Source of the DNA: Lachnospiraceae bacterium UBA3310 | GTDB taxonomy: Bacteria > Bacillota > Clostridia > Lachnospirales > Lachnospiraceae | Direction of reading: 5' to 3' | NCBI GenBank assembly: GCA_002361355.1 | Contig: DESQ01000019.1 | Coordinates: forward strand, 119,542-183,541 | Length of the DNA stretch: 64,000 bases | Shown here: piece by piece, positions 8,457 through 17,082 of the stretch | Layout of the letters: each line of letters begins with the position of its first letter | Position numbering within the stretch: position 1 is the stretch's first letter | Notes under the pieces: generated by a model | The model's input: only the letters and a program-made list of their open reading frames with translations | What the model was told of the DNA's origin: nothing | Database searches by the model: none | Position numbers and translations under genes: made by a program

Positions 8457-9194
8457 ATGAAATCATCATTTAGAAAAGCCGTCCGCGCGGAACGGCTCAA
8501 ACTGAAACGGAGTCCCGTATGGCTGGCGTTTATCGCGCTCCCCATGATCTCCGCCTTCTTCGGCACTTTTAATTACCTGAACAACATTGAAATCCTGAAA
8601 AGCGAATGGTTCAGTTTGTGGACACAGCATTCTCTCTTTTTATGCTATTTCTTCATGCCCGCACTGATCGGCACTTACTGCTCTTATCTGTGGCGTCTGG
8701 AACACACCCGCCACAACTGGAACAGCTTTTTGACTTCTCCGCTGCCCTTCCCCGCCCTGTATTTCGGGAAGCTGGCACAGGCTGTATTTATGGCGGTACT
8801 GGGAAACCTCTGGATCTTTTTCCTGTACTATATCTGCGGAAAACTTTCAGGGCTTAACAGTCCCTTCCCGAAGGACGCCGCAAGCTGGTTTCTCTTTGGC
8901 ACAATCGGCGCGGTGGCGGTCTGCTGCGTACAGCTTTTCTTCTCCCTGGTCATCCGCTCCTTCGCCGTTCCCATCGGCATCGCCATGGCGGGCGGTATCT
9001 TAGGTCTCTGGGTCACCAACAAGGGAATGGGACTTTGCTACCCCTACTCCCTCTACAGCATCGGCATGCGCGCCAACAATCCGAATCTGGAACTGGATAT
9101 AGGGGCTCATCTGGTCAACTCCGCGGGCTATATCGTCCTCTTTGCAGCGCTGTCCGTTCTCTATCTGCGCAGACATGAGATATCGGCTAACTAA
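8457..9194 (+). CDS. Lantibiotic-immunity-type ABC permease, second subunit (LanG/MutG-like)
   Basis: 245 residues with about six membrane segments. SYLWRLEHTRHNWNSFL, after helix 2, is the hallmark of MutG/EpiG-type permeases (W-R-x-E-H-x-x-H-N-W). The open frame begins at 8439, but AAGGGAGGT at 8444-8452 lies just before the ATG at 8457, so I take that as the start. The stop codon overlaps the stop of the convergent small gene by three bases, so there is no room for a terminator between them. Confidence 0.88.
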   Translation: MKSSFRKAVRAERLKLKRSPVWLAFIALPMISAFFGTFNYLNNIEILKSEWFSLWTQHSLFLCYFFMPALIGTYCSYLWRLEHTRHNWNSFLTSPLPFPALYFGKLAQAVFMAVLGNLWIFFLYYICGKLSGLNSPFPKDAASWFLFGTIGAVAVCCVQLFFSLVIRSFAVPIGIAMAGGILGLWVTNKGMGLCYPYSLYSIGMRANNPNLELDIGAHLVNSAGYIVLFAALSVLYLRRHEISAN

Positions 9195-9403
9195 CTGTGG
9201 AGCTGCTGATCCAGCAGCTCCTTAAGCGCCTCGTCGCCCACGCTCACCCAGGCGTCCTCCTCCTCGGCGTTTAATCCAAGATACTCCCGCAGGGTGTCAG
9301 TCGTATCGCTGAACCCCCATTCCTGACTGTAGTCGTCGATCTCCTCAAAGCCGACCTCGCCAGCCAGGTATTTTTGCTTAAATTTTTTCTCTGTATTCTC
9401 CAT
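9191..9403 (-). CDS. Small acidic protein of unknown function
   Basis: 70 residues, strongly acidic, no membrane segment. It contains FEEIDDYSQEWGF and then a segment EYLGLNAEEEDAWV followed by ALKELLDQQ. The second part resembles short helical tails that recur in small clostridial proteins, but I do not recognise a named family. It starts one base inside the stop of the upstream dehydrogenase gene (TAATG), so the two are almost certainly translated together. The stop overlaps the convergent permease stop. Confidence 0.65.
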   Translation of the reverse strand: MENTEKKFKQKYLAGEVGFEEIDDYSQEWGFSDTTDTLREYLGLNAEEEDAWVSVGDEALKELLDQQLHS

Positions 9404-10323
9404 TATTGCAGTCCGTCCTCCCGCGCTTTTTTCTCCACCATCTCATAAGCCGGTGTGGGAACACCATACTTCTTTCCCATCCGCACCACCTCGTAAATCA
9501 GCCCGTCGATCTCGGAAGATTTGCCCGCGTAGATATCCCGCTGCATGGAAGTGCTCGCCGTCGGGTTTAACGCATCCAGAATCTGCAGATTGGTCGTCAC
9601 GATATCCACCAGGAAAGGCACGCCCATAGCCACCGCCAGCGCGTCAATCTCCTTCATCAGCTTCACAAACGTATCCCGCGGCTCTCCGGTCTTCTGCACC
9701 TCCCCGGCGGAGACATGATAGTAAAGTCCACAGGCCGCCATGGGCGATACATAAGCAAACTTCTGCAGGGCGTCCCTCTGAATATTCTCCGACAACACCC
9801 CGTCGATCCCGCTCTCCTTCAAATCTTTTGCCACCTCGAAAAGTTCGGGGCGAAGCTCCTCCTTCTTTCGCACGCCGTACACCACGCGGAAGATATCGCC
9901 GTTCTGCCAGATCGTTCCGGGCTCTTTGATCTCGGCCGCAACATAAATGCAGCCGTCCGTCACCAACAGTTCCGGCAGCCTCTCCTGCATCCTTCCGCCC
10001 GTACCGTAAATATTTAAAATGGGTATGACAATCGTGGACGCCTTCGCCACACGCTTAATAAAGGGAATCGTATCCTCCAGGGAATATCCTTTCACACAGA
10101 CGAAAATAACGTCCGGCTGTTCGTCGTAATGTTCCATATCTGTCGCTCTGACAGGGTTTACCGTATAATTTCCCTTTTTCGTGGTCTCCATTTTGAGGCC
10201 CTCTTTTTGCATCTTTTTCAGATGCGCGCCCCTCGCAATCAAGGTCACGTCCTTGCCCGCCTCTGTCATATACGCGCCAATACTGCCGCCTGTACCGCCC
10301 GCGCCGATTACTAAATATTTCAT
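9403..10323 (-). CDS. Ketopantoate reductase (ApbA/PanE) family NADPH-dependent dehydrogenase
   Basis: 306 residues from the chosen start. The N-terminal Rossmann domain opens with YLVIGAGGTGGSIGAYM, followed by VKGYSLEDTI and the family's C-terminal helical domain. Classical PanE reduces 2-dehydropantoate to pantoate in CoA synthesis. In this sequence the usual catalytic Lys segment reads ALQKFAYVSPMAA, diverged from the typical PanE form, so another 2-hydroxyacid-type substrate is possible. The frame opens at 10365, but GGAGGATATC immediately before the ATG at 10323 defines the start. No other pantothenate genes are nearby. It is followed by the overlapping small acidic gene. Confidence 0.85.
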   Translation of the reverse strand: MKYLVIGAGGTGGSIGAYMTEAGKDVTLIARGAHLKKMQKEGLKMETTKKGNYTVNPVRATDMEHYDEQPDVIFVCVKGYSLEDTIPFIKRVAKASTIVIPILNIYGTGGRMQERLPELLVTDGCIYVAAEIKEPGTIWQNGDIFRVVYGVRKKEELRPELFEVAKDLKESGIDGVLSENIQRDALQKFAYVSPMAACGLYYHVSAGEVQKTGEPRDTFVKLMKEIDALAVAMGVPFLVDIVTTNLQILDALNPTASTSMQRDIYAGKSSEIDGLIYEVVRMGKKYGVPTPAYEMVEKKAREDGLQ

Positions 10324-10414
10324 GATATCCTCCGTTCCGCCACATGACACCGCAGCGCAAATCACTCTAAAAATCTGTTTCTATTCTATCCGATAGGCGC
10401 ACACAAGACAAGCA

Positions 10415-10446
10415 TAAAAAAGAGACGCCACACCATGCAGCGTCTC
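10415..10446 (-). terminator. Intrinsic terminator of the ABC importer operon
   Basis: On the minus strand GAGACGC (10446-10440), an 11-base loop, GCGTCTC (10428-10422), then a run of six T. It lies 36 bases after the ATPase stop at 10482. Confidence 0.9.
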
Positions 10447-10481
10447 CTTTGGTATTTTTATGAATTTCCTTTGCCAAACCC

Positions 10482-12128
10482 TTACCGAACGGAAAGCGTA
10501 CCCGCCGTGATACACCGTCCCGACTTTCTGTCAAAGAGCAGGATATCGCTTCCACTTATGCTAAACCGCTCTTTCTGTCCGATCTTGTAAAGGGTACTGC
10601 CAAACACCACGCCTGTCAGCAGATAGTCCCCAACCGCCACCTTGATGGTGGACTCCATACCGGTAGGCATGGCGCCGAAGATCACACCCTCCATCTCCCC
10701 GGAGGCATCCACCTTGATGCATTCCGGACGGATACCGATCACGAAATCCTCGTTGGTGATCACAGGCTCCTCCTGCACACTGTAGTCGCTCTCGTCCACT
10801 TTGCTGATGTGATACTTGAAAACTTCGTCCTTGTTGCCTTTCTCCACAGCCTTCTTGTCCGCAAGCATCCTTTTTCTCTCAGCCTCCGCCTCTTTCTCGT
10901 CGGCGTCTCTCTGCGCAAACCACTTCTCCATATCAATCGGCTCATTCGGTGTAAAGACCACTTTCTTCCCATCCAAAACCGCAAGTTCCAGACTGCCGCC
11001 CTCTTGTTTCCCCTTCGCCTCCACAAAATTGATGGAAGGGTTACCCACGAAATCCGCTACAAAGAGATTGTTGGGTCTGTTGTACACATTTAACGGCGCA
11101 TCATACTGCTGTAAAACGCCGTTGTTGATCAGGCAGATCTTTGTCGCCAGCGTCATGGCCTCCATCTGGTCATGGGTTACATACACAAAAGTACTTCCCG
11201 TTTCCAGATGCAGTCTCTGTAACTCGTATCTCATCTCCAGACGGAGTTTCGCGTCCAGATTGGAGAGCGGCTCATCCATGAAGAGTACCTGCGGCTCGGG
11301 TGCGAGCGTTCTCGCGATAGCTACCCTCTGCTGCTGGCCGCCGGAGAGTTCCGCCGGATATCTGTCCATAAACATACCAATCTTTACAATTCTGGAAACG
11401 CGGCGCACGGAGAGATCCACTTCCTCCTTGGTCAGCTTACGCACGCTCTTTACCACATTTCCGCCCTGTCTTACCGCGAAATCACTGTCTAACTCCTCCC
11501 CCTTACTCTGGTGGGAACTGCGAAGCGCATTGAGTTCCTGCTCCATTTTCTCTCTCGCATCCTTTGCCGCTTTCTCCACATCGGATGCCTCATGGATTTT
11601 CAGCGCGTAAAGTTCCTTTGCCGTGTAGATGGATACCGTGTAGGTGTCAATCAATTTCAGGTAAATTTTATCCATATCGGGCTTGCCGTTTTTATCCTTG
11701 CACTCCTCGATCAGCTTGATAAACTCCTTCGGATTCTTAAGGGCGTTAATCTTAGCGTCAAGCTTCTTTGCTTCCAGATCATAGGTCGGCATCTCCTCAT
11801 GGATATTGCTCAGGCCAAAGGAAATATTCTGGTACACCGTCATGTTCGGCCACAACGCATAGTTCTGGAACAGGAATCCGACTTTTCGCTTATTAGCCGG
11901 TACATTGATGCCTGCCTCGCTGTCGAATACCACTCTGTCCCCTATGGTGATCTGCCCGCTTGTGGGCGTTTCCAGACCCGCTATCATACGAAGCGTCGTG
12001 GTTTTACCACAGCCGGACGGCCCAAGCAGGGTAATAAAGGAATTGTTCGCGATATCCAAATCCAGATGATCCACCGCATAAAACTTTCCCCATCGTTTTG
12101 TCACATCTCTCAATTTAATTTCTGGCAT
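10482..12128 (-). CDS. Importer ABC ATPase with a large insertion in the helical domain
   Basis: 548 residues, against about 350-380 for related MalK/FbpC/AfuC ATPases. Walker A GPSGCGKTT is at 36-44, Q-loop Gln at about 88, signature LSGGQQQR at 261, Walker B VLFMDEP at 281 and the H-loop VTHDQ at about 317. In relatives the Q-loop and signature are about 50 residues apart; here they are about 173 apart, so roughly 120 charged, helical residues (about 110-235) are inserted. A second charged stretch (about 395-450, rich in Glu/Lys/Arg) sits within the C-terminal TOBE-like regulatory region. The start at 12128 has GGAGGT seven bases upstream, inside the 3' end of the permease gene; the longer frame from 12152 is unlikely. 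It powers the two-domain permease encoded next to it. Confidence 0.93.
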   Translation of the reverse strand: MPEIKLRDVTKRWGKFYAVDHLDLDIANNSFITLLGPSGCGKTTTLRMIAGLETPTSGQITIGDRVVFDSEAGINVPANKRKVGFLFQNYALWPNMTVYQNISFGLSNIHEEMPTYDLEAKKLDAKINALKNPKEFIKLIEECKDKNGKPDMDKIYLKLIDTYTVSIYTAKELYALKIHEASDVEKAAKDAREKMEQELNALRSSHQSKGEELDSDFAVRQGGNVVKSVRKLTKEEVDLSVRRVSRIVKIGMFMDRYPAELSGGQQQRVAIARTLAPEPQVLFMDEPLSNLDAKLRLEMRYELQRLHLETGSTFVYVTHDQMEAMTLATKICLINNGVLQQYDAPLNVYNRPNNLFVADFVGNPSINFVEAKGKQEGGSLELAVLDGKKVVFTPNEPIDMEKWFAQRDADEKEAEAERKRMLADKKAVEKGNKDEVFKYHISKVDESDYSVQEEPVITNEDFVIGIRPECIKVDASGEMEGVIFGAMPTGMESTIKVAVGDYLLTGVVFGSTLYKIGQKERFSISGSDILLFDRKSGRCITAGTLSVR

Positions 12129-12129
12129 A

Positions 12130-13950
12130 TTATTTACCTCCAATACCTTCATCTAAACTTGCGCCGGTTATTTTATTCACCAATGTATTAAAGATCAGGA
12201 TCGCCACGATCAGAATTAAGTTGATGGCGCTGGAAAATGCGTACAATCCCATCTCGTCAAAGTAATCCAGTGTGGTCGATAAAATGAATCCCTGCGTACA
12301 GAGAAGCAAAAACAGCGACAGCTCTCTTAAACACGTCATAAACGGCAGCATATAACCGCTGATGATGGACGACTTCTGGATCGGAATGATGATCTTAAAC
12401 ATCCGCTTAAACCAGGAGAGATCCTGAATAATCGCCGCCTCCTCAATCTCGCCCGACAATTGCAGCATGGAATTGAGCGCCGCCCTGCTTGCGAAAGGAA
12501 TATACTTCACCGTACCCGCTATGATAAGCAGTGCATAGGTATTAAAGAGGTTGATCTTCTCATTGGAGAACAGGATGAAAAAGGCTGCTCCCACTGCCAA
12601 AGAGGGCATCAGGTAAGGCAGGAATGCCATATTGTTCACGTAGTTTGCCCACTTGCTTCTTCTGTTTTTGGATACGGCATAGCCGATCAGCGTACCGATC
12701 GTTCCCGCTATCAGCGCACAGCATACAGCTACTAACAATGTACCGCCGAAGGCGTGCCATATGGTCTTGTTAAACAGAATACCCGTCTGGCCGTACAGCG
12801 CTCCTGCATTGTTGTCCCGGGTCACCCACCACTTGGTAGTCAGATTGTTCATATCTCCCGTATACAGGAAGCTGTAATCTCCGGGATTGGGCAGGAAAGT
12901 CTCAATCGCGAAAGAGATAATCGGGAAGATACTGGTAAAGAATGTCACCACGATCAACACAATACCGATCACATATTTCCCAGCCTTGCCCAGATTGATC
13001 TTAGAGATCTGCCCGGACTTACCGGTCACGGTGGTATAGCTCTTGCGGCTCTTTAAGCTCATCTGGTTCAGTCCCAGAATCATGATACCGAAGATCATCA
13101 TGATAATCGCCAGAATGCTCGCCTCACCCGTGTACTTGGAGTTCATGGACACATACTTTGTAGAAAGTGTAGTCAGTCCCAGATAATGCGGTACAGGGTA
13201 GCTTCCCATTGCGCTTCCGAACACCAGAAGGATCGTGGAGAGGATCGCCGGTTTTACCATGGGCAGCGTCACTCTGGTCATGATCTTCCATTTCGGCGTA
13301 TCCAGAATGGTCGCCGCCTCCTCCAGATTGGCGTCCATGTTGCGGAAGATGCCGCCTATCATAATGTAGGCGAAAGGCGCATAGTGCAGACCCAGCACCA
13401 CCGCGCAGGGCAGAAGCCCCATGCACCACCACTTAGGCGCCGTAAGCCCGAAAAGGGAAACGATCAGGCCGTTTGAAGTTCCCGTCACCGCGTTGCTGTT
13501 AAAAAGATTCTGCCAGACTACCGCCAGCGTCCACTGGGGCATGATGTACGGGAAAATGAAAATGGAACTTAAGTACTTTTTAAACTTTAAGTTTGTTCTC
13601 GTAATCAGGAATGCTAATAACCCGCCAAATACAATCGAAATCAAACAGGTGAAAACCGCCAGAAGCACCGTGTTTAACATTGGCGTCCACAGGTTGGTCT
13701 TCGCCAGTCTGCTGGTAAACAGATCCACATAGTTTGCTGTGGAATAGCCCGTCGCCCTGCCTGTCAGATGGGCGTCAATCGTACCCGGATGAATCTTAAA
13801 GGTATCCTTGACGATAGCAACAATCGGCGCCACCGTTCCAAACGTGGCCGTGATGCCAAACAGAAGCAGGATGATATTCTGGGGCTTCGAAAAATAAGTC
13901 TTACATTTATTCAGATAAATCACTGAAGATTTTGTTTTTGTCTCTCCCAT
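12130..13950 (-). CDS. Two-domain importer permease, FbpB/AfuB type
   Basis: 606 residues, about 12 membrane segments, with two homologous halves. Each half has an EAA-type ATPase-contact loop: NLEEAATILDTPKWKIMTRVTLP in the first and EIEEAAIIQDLSWFKRMFKIIIP in the second. Such duplicated permeases belong to the iron(III)/sugar-phosphate/thiamine importer group. Translation from 13950 is favoured because AAGGAG lies six bases upstream; the frame extends to 14067 but without a ribosome binding site. It ends two bases before the ATPase start. It probably works with the binding protein whose gene lies just upstream but is broken. Confidence 0.92.
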   Translation of the reverse strand: MGETKTKSSVIYLNKCKTYFSKPQNIILLLFGITATFGTVAPIVAIVKDTFKIHPGTIDAHLTGRATGYSTANYVDLFTSRLAKTNLWTPMLNTVLLAVFTCLISIVFGGLLAFLITRTNLKFKKYLSSIFIFPYIMPQWTLAVVWQNLFNSNAVTGTSNGLIVSLFGLTAPKWWCMGLLPCAVVLGLHYAPFAYIMIGGIFRNMDANLEEAATILDTPKWKIMTRVTLPMVKPAILSTILLVFGSAMGSYPVPHYLGLTTLSTKYVSMNSKYTGEASILAIIMMIFGIMILGLNQMSLKSRKSYTTVTGKSGQISKINLGKAGKYVIGIVLIVVTFFTSIFPIISFAIETFLPNPGDYSFLYTGDMNNLTTKWWVTRDNNAGALYGQTGILFNKTIWHAFGGTLLVAVCCALIAGTIGTLIGYAVSKNRRSKWANYVNNMAFLPYLMPSLAVGAAFFILFSNEKINLFNTYALLIIAGTVKYIPFASRAALNSMLQLSGEIEEAAIIQDLSWFKRMFKIIIPIQKSSIISGYMLPFMTCLRELSLFLLLCTQGFILSTTLDYFDEMGLYAFSSAINLILIVAILIFNTLVNKITGASLDEGIGGK

Positions 13951-13980
13951 AAGCTTCTCCTTAAAAAGCATAAGCCTTGC

Positions 13981-14017
13981 TTTTAAAATGGAAGTGGCAT
14001 GTAATATGCCACTTCCA
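13981..14017 (-). terminator. Strong hairpin between the binding-protein gene and the permease
   Basis: A perfect 12-bp stem (14017-14006 with 14000-13989) and five-base loop, followed on the minus strand by TTTTAAAA. Position and form fit a leaky terminator or mRNA-stabilising hairpin that keeps binding-protein expression above that of the membrane subunits. Confidence 0.75.
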
Positions 14018-14050
14018 CATTTCTCACTACTTAAAAATCTCGTCCGCTTC

Positions 14051-14385
14051 TTACTCTTCCGTTTCACCCTCGCTGTACTTGGTCAGAAGCTCGATCCAGC
14101 TTCCTACGCCTTCTTCGCCAGATCTTCCATGGACATCCCTTCCGCCTCACGGATGATCTTCTGTGTCTCTGTCAAATTTGCCTCGTCTACGGGCGCTGCC
14201 TCCTCTGCGGGTGCACTGTCGTCACCTGCGTCCGCCGCGGGTGCTGCCTCCTCTGTGCCAGCCGCCGGTGCCTCTGCGCTCTGCTCTGCCGCGGGTGCCT
14301 GCTGTGATCCACCGCCGCCACAGCCTGCCAGCGTTCCTGCGATCATACAACTTGCCAATAACAATGATAATGCTTTCTTTTTCAT
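14051..14385 (-). pseudogene. Importer substrate-binding lipoprotein, internally deleted
   Basis: The start at 14385 follows AGGAGGAAAGCT, and the first 93 codons give a good lipoprotein signal (lipobox LAGC), an Ala/Glu/Pro linker and the beginning of a mature domain (TQKIIREAEGMSMEDLAKKA) before a stop at 14104. In the next frame, directly afterwards, lies GVGSWIELLTKYSEGETEE and a stop at 14051, which looks like the C-terminus of a solute-binding protein. The natural reading is that about 300 or more codons between the two ends were lost with a frameshift. Intact relatives should be about 400 residues. What remains could still be exported as a small lipoprotein but cannot bind solute. An assembly deletion is an alternative. 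Confidence 0.7.
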
Positions 14386-14430
14386 AGCTTTCCTCCTATT
14401 CTCACTTTCTATTGTATAGCTGTTGATATC

Positions 14431-14459
14431 ATTATAAGTGCAGAATGCCGGAAGAAAAA
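14431..14459 (-). promoter_or_regulatory. Probable activator-dependent promoter of the importer operon
   Basis: A perfect TATAAT (14436-14431 on the minus strand) lies about 46 bases before the lipoprotein start. The -35 position at 17 bp spacing reads TTTTTC, far from consensus. A strong -10 with a poor -35 directly upstream of a transporter and next to an AraC-type response regulator suggests activation by that regulator, binding in the AT-rich stretch 14460-14540. Confidence 0.55.
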
Positions 14460-14544
14460 CGGGACATATCTGTTATTTCTTTGAAATTTCTGTTAAGTTA
14501 TACAAAATCCGCCTTATTTTGCAAAATATGGAGTACAGGTTGCA

Positions 14545-14580
14545 CAAAAAAGAACCCGGCGTTTATTCACTCCGGATTCT
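14545..14580 (-). terminator. Intrinsic terminator of the sensing operon
   Basis: AGAATCCGG (14580-14572) pairs with CCGGGTTCT (14559-14551) on the minus strand, one pair being G-U, followed by a run of T. The stem begins inside the last codons of the response-regulator gene. It separates the sensor cassette from the importer genes, which therefore have their own promoter. Confidence 0.8.
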
Positions 14581-15336
14581 GTCCTGATACTCTGAAGGGG
14601 TCACCCCCGCAATTTTCTTAAAAATCGTGGAGAAATAAGTGATATCCTTATATCCCACCATCTCCGCCACCTCGTACACCTTGTAGCGGCAGTTCTGCAA
14701 AAGTTTCATTGCCACCCGCACGCGGTAGCGGGTTATATAGGCATTGATCGTATACTCTGTCTCCTTTTTAAAAGTATGGCTTATGTGTCCTTCACTCAAC
14801 CCCAAAGATTCCGCTATCTTTCTGACACCAATATCCGGGTCTGCATAGTGCTCCATCACATAGGTTATGGCTTCCGCCACATACTTGCTCTTCTCCCCCT
14901 TTTGGATGGCGGCGTGGGCCAGCACATTCTCCTCATGCTCCCTGCCGCCCTGCTGCTGTTTCTCTTCCACCTTCTTTTTAATGTTTAAAACGGATGTCTC
15001 CAGTTCCCCGTCCTCAAAGGGTTTCAGCAGATAATCGGAAGCCCCCAGCTTGACGGCGTTCTGGGCGTAAGCAAAATCGTCATATGCCGTCAGAAAAATC
15101 ACATAGGTTTCATTCCCCTCGTTCCGAAGTGCGGTGACCATCTCAATCCCGTCCATTTTCGGCATGCGGATATCACAAATCACCAAATCCGGCCGGTATT
15201 TGTGAATCGCATCCAACCCCTCTTCTCCGTTTGCGGCCTCCCCCACCACCATGCAGTCAAGCGCGGCCCAATCCGTCTCCATAACAATGCCTTTTCTCAC
15301 AAGGCTCTCATCGTCCACCACCAATATTTTAAACAT
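14563..15336 (-). CDS. AraC-type response regulator (YesN/HptR-like)
   Basis: 257 residues. An N-terminal receiver domain (KILVVDDES; phosphoacceptor Asp55 in ICDIRMPKMDG; Lys in LLKPF), a linker of about 30 residues, and two C-terminal AraC helix-turn-helix units (RKIAESLGLSEGHISHTFKKE and the VAEMVGYKDITYFSTIFKKIAGVTPSEYQ hallmark). The start at 15336 has a G-run ribosome binding site; the 18-base longer frame does not. It would respond to the YesM-family kinase upstream and most likely controls the importer promoter next to its terminator. Confidence 0.93.
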   Translation of the reverse strand: MFKILVVDDESLVRKGIVMETDWAALDCMVVGEAANGEEGLDAIHKYRPDLVICDIRMPKMDGIEMVTALRNEGNETYVIFLTAYDDFAYAQNAVKLGASDYLLKPFEDGELETSVLNIKKKVEEKQQQGGREHEENVLAHAAIQKGEKSKYVAEAITYVMEHYADPDIGVRKIAESLGLSEGHISHTFKKETEYTINAYITRYRVRVAMKLLQNCRYKVYEVAEMVGYKDITYFSTIFKKIAGVTPSEYQDRIRSE

Positions 15337-15381
15337 ACGTTTGCCCCCTTGCAAATATATGGTTTACAGCTTCTTTTCCCT

Positions 15382-17082
15382 CTATTCGCGTACAATCGGC
15401 AGCGTGACCCGTACTCTTGCGCCGCCCTCTGCCTGATTCTCGGCATACAGGCCGTACTGCGTCCCGTAATGCAGCCTGATGATCGTATCCACGTTGTAAA
15501 AGCCGATATGTCCCTTCAATTCCTCTCTGTTGCGTTCCCGCAAAAGGCCCAGAATCGTCTCATCCATTCCACAGCCGTCATCATACACATCAATACAGAG
15601 CGTTGCCTCCTCCTCGTAAATACTTACAAAAATATGACCATTTTCCCTCTCTTTCAGGCCATGGATAATGGCATTCTCCACGATGGGCTGAATAATCATC
15701 TTCGGCACCATGCAGTCCTCCAGTTCAAAAGGCAGCTCCACGTCGTAGGAAAAATTACCGTCAAAGCGTATTTTCTGAATATCCATATAGGCGCACACCA
15801 GACTTACTTCCTCTGACAGGCTGATAAACTGCGCCTCTGAAATACTGGTGCGAAGTATCTTTGCAAGCCCGGATGCCATGGTCGCCAGCTCCGACACATG
15901 ATGGGCCTTTGCCACCCACTTGATGGTATCCAGCGTATTGTACAGGAAATGGGGATTCAACTGCGCCTGCATCATGGCGATATTGCTGTCGTTCAACTCT
16001 TTCTGCTGTTTTACCTGTAAAGCCAGGTTCTCCTTGATCTGCCTGGTCATTCCGTCAAAGCTGGCGGAAAGCTGGCCAAATTCATCCTTCCTGAGACTTC
16101 CCACCTGCACGTCCAGATCGCCGCCCTCCACGCGAGCCATGGCCTGTGAAAGCCGCTTTACCGGCGCAGTTAAATAATTGCTCATCACGCCCGCCGCCGC
16201 GATACACAAAAACAGGGAACACACTGCCATGATCATCATGACGCCGATCGTCATGTTCGTCACGTCCCGCGTGAATACCGGTTCTTTTCCCAGTATGATA
16301 TAAAGTCCCGTCTGCTGGATCGGTGCAATATAAAAAGTAATGCCGTCTGTGGTCTGCCGCAGATCCTCCCCCGCCATTCTTCTTTTCCTGAGGGTCTGGG
16401 CCAGCGACGCCTCTTTGGCCGCCTTGGTACTGTACACATCCTCCCAATAACTGTTCAGCACGGCGATCCCGTTTTCTTCATTGTAAGTTCCCGACAAAAT
16501 CGTTTCAAAATGGGCTTCCGTCATGTCTATCACCACAAAGCCAAGACATTCCTCATTCTCATCCAGAATCGCACGGGCTCCCTGCAGGCAGAGCGGCTCC
16601 GAAGACTGCTGCCCGGATGCCCGGCGAAGAATCATCTCCTGTGAATGGGTTCCTGCCACCCTCAAAAGCCCCCAGTAAGTCGGAAGGTCGCCCTCCGCCC
16701 CCTGCGGCGATGTGGAAAGACTGCAGACCCCCTGCGCGTCATAGATGTGAAACCACGCAATCTCACGTAAATCCTGTGTCTTCTCATACAATCTCTTGTA
16801 GGCCTTATTTTTCAGCCAACTGTCCGTCTGGGTAATGCCCTCCACAATCACCTCATCCGACAGAATCTCCTCCGACGCCCGTTCCATCTCGTCAAAGATG
16901 CCCGTCAACCGATTTTCCACACTGACCAACTGCTCCTGCGTTTTTTTCTCATAGTCACGGGAAAGCCGCTCTTTCAAAACGCTGACCAGAAAACAGCCGG
17001 TGATCACCATGGGAATCAATGCCACCACAATAAAGCACAAAAATAATTCTCTTTTAAAGGATTTCCTTATGACTGTCATCAT
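15382..17082 (-). CDS. YesM-family sensor histidine kinase (HptS-like)
   Basis: About 566 residues. A first membrane helix near 15-35, an extracellular sensory region of about 250 residues, a second helix, a HAMP linker (SNYLTAPVKRLSQAMARVEGGDLD), the His_kinase domain with QLNPHFLYNTLD (phospho-His) and a HATPase domain (PIVENAIIHGLK, DDGCGMD). The gene begins at ATGATG overlapping the stop of the upstream solute-binding protein (TGATGA), so either of two adjacent ATGs, 17082 or 17079, is the start. Coupling to a dedicated binding protein suggests that the extracellular region senses the ligand-loaded protein, as HptS does with HptA. Confidence 0.92.
   Translation of the reverse strand: MMTVIRKSFKRELFLCFIVVALIPMVITGCFLVSVLKERLSRDYEKKTQEQLVSVENRLTGIFDEMERASEEILSDEVIVEGITQTDSWLKNKAYKRLYEKTQDLREIAWFHIYDAQGVCSLSTSPQGAEGDLPTYWGLLRVAGTHSQEMILRRASGQQSSEPLCLQGARAILDENEECLGFVVIDMTEAHFETILSGTYNEENGIAVLNSYWEDVYSTKAAKEASLAQTLRKRRMAGEDLRQTTDGITFYIAPIQQTGLYIILGKEPVFTRDVTNMTIGVMMIMAVCSLFLCIAAAGVMSNYLTAPVKRLSQAMARVEGGDLDVQVGSLRKDEFGQLSASFDGMTRQIKENLALQVKQQKELNDSNIAMMQAQLNPHFLYNTLDTIKWVAKAHHVSELATMASGLAKILRTSISEAQFISLSEEVSLVCAYMDIQKIRFDGNFSYDVELPFELEDCMVPKMIIQPIVENAIIHGLKERENGHIFVSIYEEEATLCIDVYDDGCGMDETILGLLRERNREELKGHIGFYNVDTIIRLHYGTQYGLYAENQAEGGARVRVTLPIVRE

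Noticed and set aside
9191..9403. Small gene next to the LanFEG-type transporter as a lantibiotic precursor
   Set aside because: It is on the opposite strand, highly acidic throughout, lacks a Cys/Ser/Thr-rich core and a leader cleavage site, and is coupled to the dehydrogenase gene instead.
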